From Myxococcales bacterium (lineage in GTDB: Bacteria > Myxococcota_A > Polyangia > Palsa-1104 > JAEUJZ01): DNA of 64,000 nt. The stretch lies in the NCBI GenBank assembly GCA_016794365.1, contig JAEUKB010000096.1, forward strand, positions 20,719-84,718. The letters run 5' to 3'. Position 1 is the stretch's first letter; the number at the start of each line of letters is the position of its first letter. The notes below the pieces were generated by a model. That model had not been told where the DNA came from. It saw only the letters and a list, made by a program, of their open reading frames with translations, and did no database searches. This document shows positions 16,928 to 24,738 of the stretch, piece after piece. The translations under genes and the position numbers were made by a program.

Positions 16928-17872
16928 TTAGATAAAGTTCACAACGAGCTGAAGTTCCGTCAGCGTATCCAGCTTCTGGTTGTAACGACCTGGGAAGTCC
17001 GCAGCAAAGGGATACAGCGTCGTCAAGCCAGGTGCGTTGTTGTAGCGAAGCATCGTGGCAGCACGCAGGCTCAGCGCCTTCCAGATCTTGGTCGTAAAGG
17101 CAAGCTGACCGTTAACTCGCGTCGCTTGTCCGGCTGCTACATCGCGATCACCGATGCGTGCTACGTTGAAGTTGACCAGTGCTTCCAGGTTGGCTTCCAC
17201 CGTCGTGTGATCAGCAACAGAGAGCACATAACCTGCATACAGACGCGCCGAGTGAAGGAATACATTCTGTTCAAAGTTAGTCGGTGGAGATTCTGGAATA
17301 ATGTAACGCGTGTAGTTAAAGTCATAACCAAGTTCTGCGCTCAGCAGATGCATCTTGGTATTGACGATTTGACGCGCATAACCGATTTGTCCGCCACCCA
17401 TAAATTCCTTTGATGCGGGCAAATCCAATCCGGCAGAAGCTATGATATAGCCGGTATTGTTCTTAGAAAAGAAGCGATCGTAACGGAATGTACCAAGGAG
17501 CAATGCCGCAGTTCGCTTGCGATCTACGGTCAGCTCACTTTCTTGGCTGGCCTTCATATCGCCATCGCTATCAGCGAACACTGCGATATCAGTCAATCCG
17601 TAAATGCCTTTTAGGCCGAGTGCGATCTTGTTGCTGCCATCATTTCGCGAGGCATTGAAGCCGCCACTGAAGGTCATGACGCTGGCGTTGCCGGTGCTGA
17701 TCGAAAAACCAGCGGATGCGGCGGCCTTCCAGATGACCTCTTTGACTTCTTCTTGCTTGCCGAACTCTTGCTTGACGACAACGACTTGATCCTGCGCGTA
17801 AGCAGAGCCAGCGAGAAAAAGAATGCCACACAGGGCAGAGCCAGCGGCCAACAGGGACTTCGTGGTCAACAT
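16928..17872 (-). CDS. DUF481-like outer-membrane beta-barrel protein
   Basis: 314 residues, ATG with AAGGAG upstream. Signal peptide of about 26 residues ending SAYAQ. The mature protein alternates polar and hydrophobic residues throughout, with an aromatic last residue region (LQLVVNFI), as in outer-membrane barrels; the GFSISTGNASV start and the overall pattern fit the DUF481 (YdiY-like) family. It is the first gene of a pair with the OmpA/TSP3 gene. A perfectly spaced -24/-12 promoter lies about 56 bp upstream of the start, so expression probably needs sigma-54 and an activator, plausibly the divergent regulator at 18189. Confidence 0.82.
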   Translation of the reverse strand: MLTTKSLLAAGSALCGILFLAGSAYAQDQVVVVKQEFGKQEEVKEVIWKAAASAGFSISTGNASVMTFSGGFNASRNDGSNKIALGLKGIYGLTDIAVFADSDGDMKASQESELTVDRKRTAALLLGTFRYDRFFSKNNTGYIIASAGLDLPASKEFMGGGQIGYARQIVNTKMHLLSAELGYDFNYTRYIIPESPPTNFEQNVFLHSARLYAGYVLSVADHTTVEANLEALVNFNVARIGDRDVAAGQATRVNGQLAFTTKIWKALSLRAATMLRYNNAPGLTTLYPFAADFPGRYNQKLDTLTELQLVVNFI

Positions 17873-18188
17873 CAGGTGCTCCTTGACCCGTCAGATTTTG
17901 CCAATCGGGTGCTTGTGGTTCGTCGTCAGCAACAAATGTGCCAACTTATAAGTGGTGAATGTGAGGGCAATTTATCAGCGCGTCGTCACTCAGCCGAGAC
18001 TTTTTTGTCAAAAGCGAGGCAATCTTGCAGCGCGGACGCTTGCCGAGTGAAGCCCAAATCGGCGAACCTTTTCAAAGCGGCACGCTGGTCAGTTTGCAGA
18101 CAGTGGCTCCATCAGTAGCTCCACGCTGCGCCGCACGGCAGGAACGGATGCGAGAACGGATGACAGCACAGCAGAAAGAGCACGCGAC
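17873..18188. other. divergent regulatory region between DUF481 gene and NtrC-type regulator
   Basis: 316 bp without a gene. It holds the sigma-54-type promoter at 17928-17944 and an imperfect dyad (CTTTT at one side, AAAAG at the other, about 17999-18013) that could be an upstream activator site; the latter is a guess. Confidence 0.6.
17928..17944 (-). promoter_or_regulatory. sigma-54 (-24/-12) promoter of the DUF481-OmpA operon
   Basis: The minus strand reads TTGGCACATTTGTTGCT, matching the consensus TTGGCAC-N5-TTGCT with the GG and GC doublets exactly 12 bp apart. It points at the DUF481 gene and would give a leader of about 45 nt. The facing gene encodes a sigma-54-dependent activator with an intact GAFTGA loop. 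Confidence 0.85.
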
Positions 18189-19550
18189 ATGAAGCGACCC
18201 CAATCCAGCGTCTTGCTCGTCGAGGACGATCCCGACCAGGCGCTGATCGTCAGTGGCTTCCTTTCGCGCTTGGGCTTTGCGGTGGTCAGCGCTTCGGATG
18301 CCGAGGAAGCCATCGGTCTGCTCGAAGAGGATCGGCCCGAGCTGATGCTCAGCGACATCAACCTGCCCGCGATGAGTGGCATTGAGCTGCTCTCGACGAT
18401 TCGTCCGCGCTATCCCGACCTTGCGATTGTGATGATGACGGCGTTTAGCTCGATTGATCAGGCGGTGTCGTGCATTCGGATCGGTGCGGATGACTACGTA
18501 ACCAAGCCGCTGCACCTTTTGGACTTGCAAGGTCGCATCGAGCGTGCGCTGGAAAGTCGCGCGACGAAGACACGGCTTCAGCAGCTTGAGTCACAGGTTC
18601 GCGATCGTCATCACTTCGATCGCATCATCGGTCAGTCGTCGGCGATGCAGCGCGTGTTTCACATCATCGAGCGAGCCGCGCCAAGTAGTGCCACCGTGCT
18701 GATCTCGGGACGAACCGGAACCGGAAAAGAGCTGGTGGCGCGAGCGCTTCACTATCACAGCCGACGGGCGAGCAAGCCCTTTGTCGATATCAACTGTGGA
18801 GCGCTGCCCGAGCACTTGGTTGCTTCCGAGCTGTTCGGTCATCAAAAAGGTGCGTTTACCGGCGCGACCGAGATGAAAAAAGGACTGCTTGAGACGGCGG
18901 AAGGAGGCACGCTGTTTCTCGACGAAGTGCAGTCGCTTAAGCCGGATCTTCAGACGATGCTCTTGCGCGCGCTGCAAGAACGAACGATTCGTCGCGTCGG
19001 TGGTCGCGAAAACATCGAGGTCGATGTGCGCATCGTGGCCGCGACCAACAAAGACATCACCGAAGCGGTCCGACGCGGAGAGTTCCGCGAAGACCTGTAC
19101 TATCGTCTGAACGTCGTCACCGTCTATTTGCCCGAGCTGCGAGAGCGAAAGGAAGACATTCCGCTGCTCATCGAGAGCTTCTTAAAAGAGCTGGCTCCCG
19201 ACGGAGTGGCTTGTCACTTTTCGAGTGAAGCGCTGCGCACGATGCAAAACTACGGCTGGCCCGGCAACGTCCGAGAGCTTCGCAACGCGGTGGAGTGTGC
19301 GCTCACCATTGGTCGTCCTCCGACGCTGGGAATCGAAGACTTGCCGCCGCACATCACGGGACTGACCAAGGTTGGCGGCGCAGAACGAACCGGCGGACCG
19401 CGTACGCTCGACGACGTAGAGCGCGTTCACATCCTGCGCATCTTGGAAGAGCTGAACCAAAATCACACGCGAGCGGCGGAAGTGCTCGGCATTGACCGTC
19501 GGACGCTGTATCGCAAGCTCGACAAGTACAAGATCGAATACAGCGAGTGA
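18189..19550 (+). CDS. sigma-54-dependent response regulator, NtrC family
   Basis: 453 residues. Receiver domain at about 4-120 with EDDPD acid pair, phospho-acceptor Asp in LSDINLP and Lys in TKPL. AAA+ domain at about 140-380: Walker A GRTGTGKE, the sigma-54 contact loop GAFTGA, Walker B TLFLDE and an Arg finger region. A Fis-type helix-turn-helix ends the protein (RAAEVLGIDRRTLYRKL). All activity motifs are intact. It is divergent from the DUF481-OmpA operon, which has a -24/-12 promoter, so it is the likely activator. No kinase gene is adjacent; the histidine kinase at 13618-14730 is a possible partner. Confidence 0.96.
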   Translation: MKRPQSSVLLVEDDPDQALIVSGFLSRLGFAVVSASDAEEAIGLLEEDRPELMLSDINLPAMSGIELLSTIRPRYPDLAIVMMTAFSSIDQAVSCIRIGADDYVTKPLHLLDLQGRIERALESRATKTRLQQLESQVRDRHHFDRIIGQSSAMQRVFHIIERAAPSSATVLISGRTGTGKELVARALHYHSRRASKPFVDINCGALPEHLVASELFGHQKGAFTGATEMKKGLLETAEGGTLFLDEVQSLKPDLQTMLLRALQERTIRRVGGRENIEVDVRIVAATNKDITEAVRRGEFREDLYYRLNVVTVYLPELRERKEDIPLLIESFLKELAPDGVACHFSSEALRTMQNYGWPGNVRELRNAVECALTIGRPPTLGIEDLPPHITGLTKVGGAERTGGPRTLDDVERVHILRILEELNQNHTRAAEVLGIDRRTLYRKLDKYKIEYSE

Positions 19551-19643
19551 GCTAGTTTGCGAGCGCCAAGACAAGGGAACCCAGCACCGCTCGCAGCATC
19601 GAAAAGTCGGTGCTCTGCGACGATGCGAAAGAAAAACGCACGA

Positions 19644-20759
19644 TCAGACGTTGAAGCGCCATTCGACGACATCACCGTCGCGCATGACGTATTCCTTGCC
19701 TTCGATGCGTAGCTTGCCTGCTTCCCGCGCTTTGGCTTCGGAACCGCACGCGACCAGATCTTCATACGCGACGATCTGGGCTGCGATAAAGCCGCGCTCG
19801 AAGTCTCCGTGAATGACACCGGCGGCTTGAGGCGCTTTGGTTCCTTTGGTGATCGTCCACGCGCGCGTCTCTTTTTCCCCGGTGGTCAGGTACGTCTGAA
19901 GCCCGAGGAGCGAATACACGCTCTTGATGAGCTGGTTGACGCCGCTATCGGTGACGCCGAGGTCGGACAGATACGCGTTGGCATCCTCGTCGGGAAGCTC
20001 GCTAAGCTCTGCTTCGATGGCGGCGCTGACCACGCACGCGCTGGCGGCATGCGCATGACGGACATATTCGCGCACCCGGGACACCAGCGGATGCTTGTCG
20101 GGATCTTTGGTTGCGGCTGCCAGCTCGGACTCCGCGACGTTGCAAGCGTAGATGCAAGGCTTTCCGCTCAGCAAAAAGAAGCTCTTGAGCAGCTTCTTTT
20201 CTTCGTCGCTCAGCTCCATCGTCACAGCGGGCTTCATCGCATCCAGGTGCGGCAGCAGCTTTTCGCACAGCGCAAACTCGGCCTTCGCTTCTTTGTCGTT
20301 TTGCTTGGCGCGCTTTTCACAGCGCTCGCGCCGACGAGTCACCGCTTCGAGATCGGCCAAGATCAGCTCGGTGTTGATGACCTCGATGTCGCGGATTGGA
20401 TCGACGCTGCCATCGACGTGGGTGATGTCGCCGTTTTCAAAGCAGCGTACGACGTGAACGATCGCATCGACCTCGCGAATGTGGCTGAGGAACTTGTTGC
20501 CGAGTCCTTCGCCCTTGCTCGCGCCTTTGACGAGCCCGGCGATATCGACGAACTCGATCGCAGCAGGAACCAGCTTTTTGCTGCCGCTGAGCTTCGACAA
20601 GACGTTCAGTCGCTCGTCGGGAACCACCACGACGCCTTGGTTCGGCTCGATGGTGCAAAATGGATAGTTGGCCGCCTCCGCTTTGCGAGTGCGAGTGACG
20701 GCATTGAACAGAGTGGACTTGCCTACATTCGGTAGGCCGACGATTCCAGCTTGGAGCAT
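19644..20759 (-). CDS. ychF: ribosome-binding ATPase YchF
   Basis: 371 residues, close to the usual length of about 363. Walker A GLPNVGKSTLF at residues 8-18, DIAGLVKGAS for G3, and the family-typical NVAESEL in place of NKxD, which explains preference for ATP. The C-terminal TGS-like domain (about 280-365) contains TTGEKETRAWT and GVIHGDFERGFIAA. A highly conserved single-copy bacterial protein linked to translation and stress response. It starts at ATG 20759 without an obvious ribosome binding site. Its 5' flank is the kinase-fragment region at 20869-20996. Confidence 0.97.
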   Translation of the reverse strand: MLQAGIVGLPNVGKSTLFNAVTRTRKAEAANYPFCTIEPNQGVVVVPDERLNVLSKLSGSKKLVPAAIEFVDIAGLVKGASKGEGLGNKFLSHIREVDAIVHVVRCFENGDITHVDGSVDPIRDIEVINTELILADLEAVTRRRERCEKRAKQNDKEAKAEFALCEKLLPHLDAMKPAVTMELSDEEKKLLKSFFLLSGKPCIYACNVAESELAAATKDPDKHPLVSRVREYVRHAHAASACVVSAAIEAELSELPDEDANAYLSDLGVTDSGVNQLIKSVYSLLGLQTYLTTGEKETRAWTITKGTKAPQAAGVIHGDFERGFIAAQIVAYEDLVACGSEAKAREAGKLRIEGKEYVMRDGDVVEWRFNV

Positions 20760-20868
20760 AAGGCCAGCGAGGATAGCGGCGATTCGGCGAGCGGCAAATC
20801 AAAAAATCTGGCACGCGGATTCCCCACGAGACAGCGACGATAAGAGGCAATCACTGCGCCCACAGCAC

Positions 20869-20996
20869 TCGGGCTGGCTGGATCAGGCTTAATGTCTCGA
20901 TGAACAACGCCCGCGTCGATGAAGTGGGACGCAGATTCCCCCGTCGTCGCGTACTGGTGCGAAACCAAGCGCGATCCGAGCTGCGCCATCAAGCGC
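20869..20996 (-). pseudogene. fragment of a Ser/Thr kinase catalytic loop
   Basis: Between ychF and ctaA the minus strand encodes FIDAGVVHRDIKPD, a perfect kinase catalytic loop, but the sequence after it (PASPSAVGAV) and before it is not kinase. No full kinase can be assembled in any frame. The 22 bases at 20896-20917 match 19 of 22 bases at 22048-22069, where the truncated kinase upstream of ctaA ends. It is read as a remnant of a disrupted kinase gene. Confidence 0.65.
20896..20917 (-). repeat. imperfect direct repeat flanking ctaA, copy 1
   Basis: 22 bp matching 22048-22069 at 19 positions, same orientation. Both encode the DAGV(V/I)HR part of a kinase catalytic loop. A second shared word, AGATTCCCCCG, lies near each copy (20932 and 21983). 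Confidence 0.7.
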
Positions 20997-21917
20997 TCAA
21001 CTCGATGACGCAGCAGGCTCGCGTGACTGTAGCGAGTGATACAGATCGAGCGATCCCAGCCAGACCAGCAGCGCGCCCAGAATGTGCAGTGCGACGAGCA
21101 GCTCGGGCAGCCCCGTAAAGTACTGCACATAACCAATCAGTCCCTGCGCAAGAGACACGACGAGCAGCGAGATGGCTCGCTTCTGCGCCAGCTTCGGTGC
21201 ATCGATCATTCGCAGCATCAGCACCGTCACACAAAGCAGACCGACAAAGAAGATCACCACGTCGGCATGCAGCCAGGAAATCACACGCGGATCGAGCTGA
21301 AACCGCACCGTGGTCTTGGCGTCTCCCGAGTGAGGACCGCTGCCCGTGACGATTGTTCCCAGGCTCAAGATCACAGCCGACAGAAAAACCAAGAGCTTGC
21401 CGACGAACAGCGCTTCGCGACGGACCAGCGGCTTGGGCTCGGCATCGCTCGATTCGCCCGATCGGACATAGGCCGCATGCGCAAAGTAGATCAGCACAAT
21501 CGACAGCAAAAAATGGGCAGCCACCGTCGCAGGATGCAGGCCTGCCAGCACCGTGATGCCTCCGAGCACAGCCTGCGCAAACACACCGCCGAGGCCCAGC
21601 GCGCTCAGCGTGACGATTGGACCCCGTCGAGGACGAGTCCGCAGCGCGATCACCAAGCTGGCAATACAGACCACCGCGACGACGAAGGTCAGCATGCGGT
21701 TGCCAAACTCGATGTATTTGTGCCAGCCCTGCGCCTGATGCTCGACGGGGACGAGTGATCCAGTTGTACACTCGGGCCACGTCGGACAGCCAAGTCCCGA
21801 TCCGGTCAAGCGGACCAGTGCGCCAGTGACGACGATCCCGCACTGCGCCAGCAAGCCAGCCCACAGCACGCGACGAGCGCTCGACGGATACCGTCCAGAC
21901 AGTTGCAAGTCATCCAT
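20997..21917 (-). CDS. ctaA: haem A synthase, CtaA/Cox15 family
   Basis: 306 residues from ATG at 21917; GTG at 21935 is also possible and neither has a clear ribosome binding site. Eight hydrophobic segments are visible. The first periplasmic loop has LTGSGLGCPTWPEC with the conserved cysteine pair, and conserved His residues occur in EFGNRML (Glu variant region), GLHPATVAAH, SWLHAD and ALHILGALL. The enzyme oxidises haem O to haem A for aa3-type cytochrome oxidase in the inner membrane. No ctaB or oxidase subunit genes are nearby. The gene is flanked by two pieces of kinase catalytic loop, suggesting that it moved into, or recombined with, a kinase gene. Confidence 0.93.
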   Translation of the reverse strand: MDDLQLSGRYPSSARRVLWAGLLAQCGIVVTGALVRLTGSGLGCPTWPECTTGSLVPVEHQAQGWHKYIEFGNRMLTFVVAVVCIASLVIALRTRPRRGPIVTLSALGLGGVFAQAVLGGITVLAGLHPATVAAHFLLSIVLIYFAHAAYVRSGESSDAEPKPLVRREALFVGKLLVFLSAVILSLGTIVTGSGPHSGDAKTTVRFQLDPRVISWLHADVVIFFVGLLCVTVLMLRMIDAPKLAQKRAISLLVVSLAQGLIGYVQYFTGLPELLVALHILGALLVWLGSLDLYHSLQSREPAASSS

Positions 21918-22585
21918 TGCGTCGCTGCATAGCACACGTTGCGCCGCTGGCCCAGCGCCAGTTCCGGTGTTGCACAGCGCTTCACCCCAGATTCCCCCGC
22001 CAGCGAGTCAGTGTTCAGCAGCGACGAGCCAAATGACGGCATCAGACCTCGATGAATCACTCCCGCGTCGTGAGCGACCTTCAGGGCAGCGCAGCAGTCG
22101 GTGATGATGCGCGTAGCGACGACCCAATAATACGGACCTTTTTGCTTCAGGTGCTGCCCGGCGCTGCCCGGCGATAGCAGCTCCATCACGATGAAGCAGG
22201 CGCGCGCTTCCTTCGAGACATCGTGAATCGCAATGATGTTGGGATGGCTCAGACGACCGGCAACCTGGGCTTCGCGCATGAAGCGCTCGATCGCCGCAGG
22301 CTTGTGCAAAAACGCACCCGACAGAAACTTCATTGCGACCTGACGCTTCATCAGCAGGTCTTCGGCTTGATAGACCACCGCCATTCCGCCATTGCCGAGT
22401 CGCTTGGTGACGCGATACTTGCCGAACGTCTTGCCCAGATACTCGTCGCTGCCCTCTGTGGTCGATTTGTTCAAAGAGACTTCAGCGCCGGTGTTCGCTG
22501 CGCCCACCGACGCATCAGCGGTAACAACCTGAGGAGCAGCAGGTGGACGCGATGAGGAACCTTTGCCGGACGGAGGAGCGGCCAT
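21806..22585 (-). pseudogene. Ser/Thr protein kinase truncated at the catalytic loop
   Basis: The frame from ATG 22585 gives 259 residues, but only the first 180 are kinase-like. After a Ser/Pro/Ala-rich leader come the glycine loop RLGNGGMAVVY, the catalytic Lys in VAMKFL, the helix C Glu in REAQVAGRL and the hinge VMELLSPG. It then reads DAGVIHRG and leaves the family: there is no D in HRD, no KPxN, no DFG and no APE. The remaining reading is unlike any kinase and overlaps the 5' end of ctaA by 112 bp. It is almost certainly inactive as a kinase. It is divergent from the serine recombinase gene, 191 bp away across an AT-rich stretch. Confidence 0.75.
22048..22069 (-). repeat. imperfect direct repeat flanking ctaA, copy 2
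   Basis: Partner of 20896-20917. Here it forms the 3' limit of recognisable kinase sequence in the gene starting at 22585. Confidence 0.7.
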
Positions 22586-22776
22586 TGATACACAATTATC
22601 AACCATTTCTGCGCAGTGATTCCATGATTGGACATTTTTCACACAGACATGTGCGCAGAGATGTTCCGTGTATGATGCAAAACACACAGTACGCACAATG
22701 AAATCATGAAAGAATTGGACACCTCAATCAGAATCGCTGTACAGAAATGCTTCACTTTGCAATAACATAGCAACTT
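22586..22776. promoter_or_regulatory. AT-rich divergent promoter region beside the recombinase
   Basis: 191 bp, clearly more AT-rich than its surroundings. It contains the palindrome CTGCGCAG near 22609 and a related TGTGCGCAGAG near 22650. Possible -10 boxes are seen but no convincing pair. Confidence 0.4.
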
Positions 22777-23910
22777 ATGCGTCGTGCTGTAGGCTATGTA
22801 CGTGTATCTACTGATATGCAAGCAGCGGATGGTTTGTCGCTGGATGCACAGACTGCTGCGATCGAGCAATACTGTGCAGCTCACGGCTACACCTTGCTCA
22901 AGATCTGCAAAGACGTGATCTCGGGCGGTAAGGATCAGCGGCCGGGACTTGGGCAGGCGCTCGATCTGCTAACGGGCTCGGCGGACATTCTGATCGTGCT
23001 CAAGTTCGATCGGCTCAGTCGGTCGATCAAGCACTTCTGCGAGCTGTACGAGCGCTACTTCAAAGACGGTCGCAAAGAGCTGGTCGCAATTCGGGAATCG
23101 ATCAAGCTCGATTCGTCGCTGGGACGCGCACTGGTGAGCATTCTGCTGGTCTTTGCGCAGATGGAACGGGAAGCGACCGGAGAGCGTACGCGCGAAGCGA
23201 TTCGCCACCTGCGCAGTCGTGGCTATCACTTTGGCAAGGTTCCGTACGGAATGCGTGCGACGCAGGCTCCGGACAATCCGCGCTTTCGGATCCTGATCGA
23301 AGATCCCGAAGAGCAAGCGGTGCTTCAGCTTATGAAGCAGTGGAATGCGGAAGGCGTCACGATTTCAGAGATGGCATCGCGGCTCAATGCCGACGGAGTG
23401 AAGCCTCCGCAAGGGGAAAAGTGGACCAAGAGCCTGATCTACAACCTGCGCCTGCGACTGAGCTGGCACAAGCCGCGTCCGCACAATCCGCGTCCGCACT
23501 CTGATCACGAACTCAAGGAAAAGATCCTGGACCTTCACAGTCACGGACATACTCCGAAACAGATCGCGCTCGCGCTCAATGAACAGAGCTACGTGCCGCT
23601 CAAGGGAAGCAAGTTTACCGAGCGGAGTGTGCGCGGGCTGATCTCTCGCTGCGAAGAAGCCAAGCACCTGACGCCCAAGAAGTTTCTGGAAAACATGCTG
23701 GAGCGGATGCGAAGAGAGCACGAGCTACGGATTCCTGATGAGCCCTGGGAACGACCCGGTTATCCGAAGCTGGCGCGCTACTTGATGGAAGCAGGATACA
23801 CAACGCCGAAAGGTCATGCGCACTGGTGGCCTGCGCAGGTTCAGCAGCTCTTGGAAGGACGCTTTGATCAGTACTACGGAAAGGGAAAGAGCGGAGCGTC
23901 GGCAGCCTAG
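22777..23910 (+). CDS. serine recombinase of the resolvase/invertase superfamily
   Basis: 377 residues. Catalytic domain at about 2-145 with the nucleophilic Ser in GYVRVSTD (about residue 11) and the conserved LKFDRLSRS and FAQMERE motifs. Residues about 150-250 match the recombinase DNA-binding domain (GYHFGKVPYGMR, ISEMASRLNADGV), followed by a helical C-terminus rich in basic residues. It is larger than simple resolvases (about 190) and smaller than phage large serine integrases (450 or more), and no zinc ribbon is visible. No ribosome binding site precedes the ATG. It lies between a broken kinase gene and a 22-bp tandem repeat array and is not part of any complete transposon seen here. 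Confidence 0.92.
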   Translation: MRRAVGYVRVSTDMQAADGLSLDAQTAAIEQYCAAHGYTLLKICKDVISGGKDQRPGLGQALDLLTGSADILIVLKFDRLSRSIKHFCELYERYFKDGRKELVAIRESIKLDSSLGRALVSILLVFAQMEREATGERTREAIRHLRSRGYHFGKVPYGMRATQAPDNPRFRILIEDPEEQAVLQLMKQWNAEGVTISEMASRLNADGVKPPQGEKWTKSLIYNLRLRLSWHKPRPHNPRPHSDHELKEKILDLHSHGHTPKQIALALNEQSYVPLKGSKFTERSVRGLISRCEEAKHLTPKKFLENMLERMRREHELRIPDEPWERPGYPKLARYLMEAGYTTPKGHAHWWPAQVQQLLEGRFDQYYGKGKSGASAA

Positions 23911-23920
23911 CGATTCCCAA

Positions 23921-24033
23921 GCGCAAGCAGAGTGACTCCTTATCGCAAACAGAGTGACTCCTTATCGCAAATAGAGTCACTCCTTATCGGGAGCAGAGTG
24001 ACTCCTTATCGCGAGCAGAGACATTCCTTTTAT
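23921..24033. repeat. 22-bp tandem repeat array, five copies, 3' of recombinase
   Basis: Five head-to-tail units start near 23921, 23944, 23966, 23988 and 24010. Each has a core AGAGTGACTCCTTAT with the dyad GAGT-N-ACTC; the third unit has C instead of G at the dyad centre and the last is decayed. There is no spacer, so it is not a CRISPR. The array starts 11 bp after the recombinase stop codon and ends just before the convergent GST gene. Confidence 0.92.
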
Positions 24034-24049
24034 AGGCGAGCTGCCGAGG

Positions 24050-24673
24050 CTAGTGCGGAGGAAATCGCGTCGCTTTGTAGGAATCGCGCGAAGTCACATC
24101 CAGAAACCAGCGCGTGACGTTCGGATAGATGCTGGTATCGACGCCGCCCCACTGGGTGAGGAACACAGATTCCGCCATCGCAATATCGGCCACAGAATAG
24201 GACGATCCACCAAAATAGTTCTGACAGGACAGCACGCGATCGAGCAGCTTCAACGGGACTTGTGCATCGGCGTGCGACTTTTCCAGCGCGGCGTGATCCA
24301 GCGGCATTCCCATCAGCGGATACAGGATCTTCACATACCAAGGACGCGACAGTGGACCGTGACCTTCCGACCCATTCCAGGTCAGCCACTGAATCGTCTG
24401 CCAGCGATCCGCACCGCTTTCTGCAATCAGCTTTCCTTTTCCGTATGTATCCGCCAAGTAGGTCAGGATTGCGTTGGACTCAATGACCACCAGATCGCCA
24501 TCCACCAGCGTCGGAGTCTTTGCACCAGGATTGAGCTTCACATACTCGGGATTGTGCTGATCCCCTTTGGTCAGATCGACCACCACCAGTTCATAGGAAA
24601 GACCCAGATCGAGCAGTGCAGTCTGAATCTTGCGAGTGTGCGCCGACAGCGTCATTCCATACAGCTTGATCAT
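24050..24673 (-). CDS. glutathione S-transferase family protein
   Basis: 207 residues, ATG with AAGGGG upstream. Thioredoxin-like N-terminal domain (about 1-80) with SAHTRKIQ around the expected catalytic position, the cis-Pro in KTPTLVDGD and the glutathione gamma-Glu contact ESNAI. Helical C-terminal domain (about 90-200) with the family-typical SVADIAMAE. Expected to be a soluble dimer that conjugates or reduces with glutathione; substrate unknown. Its 3' end faces the recombinase-side repeat array. Confidence 0.93.
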   Translation of the reverse strand: MIKLYGMTLSAHTRKIQTALLDLGLSYELVVVDLTKGDQHNPEYVKLNPGAKTPTLVDGDLVVIESNAILTYLADTYGKGKLIAESGADRWQTIQWLTWNGSEGHGPLSRPWYVKILYPLMGMPLDHAALEKSHADAQVPLKLLDRVLSCQNYFGGSSYSVADIAMAESVFLTQWGGVDTSIYPNVTRWFLDVTSRDSYKATRFPPH

Positions 24674-24738
24674 GATGTGAATCCCCTTTGGCTGGACAAA
24701 GACCAGCGCGAGGAATTGAGCGTATCACGGAAGCGCAA

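Noticed and set aside
22777..23910. Prophage or complete integrative element around the recombinase
   Set aside because: No phage structural, replication or transfer genes and no att-like long repeats; neighbours are chromosomal genes.
23921..24033. Possible CRISPR array
   Set aside because: Units are head-to-tail without spacers and no cas genes are present.
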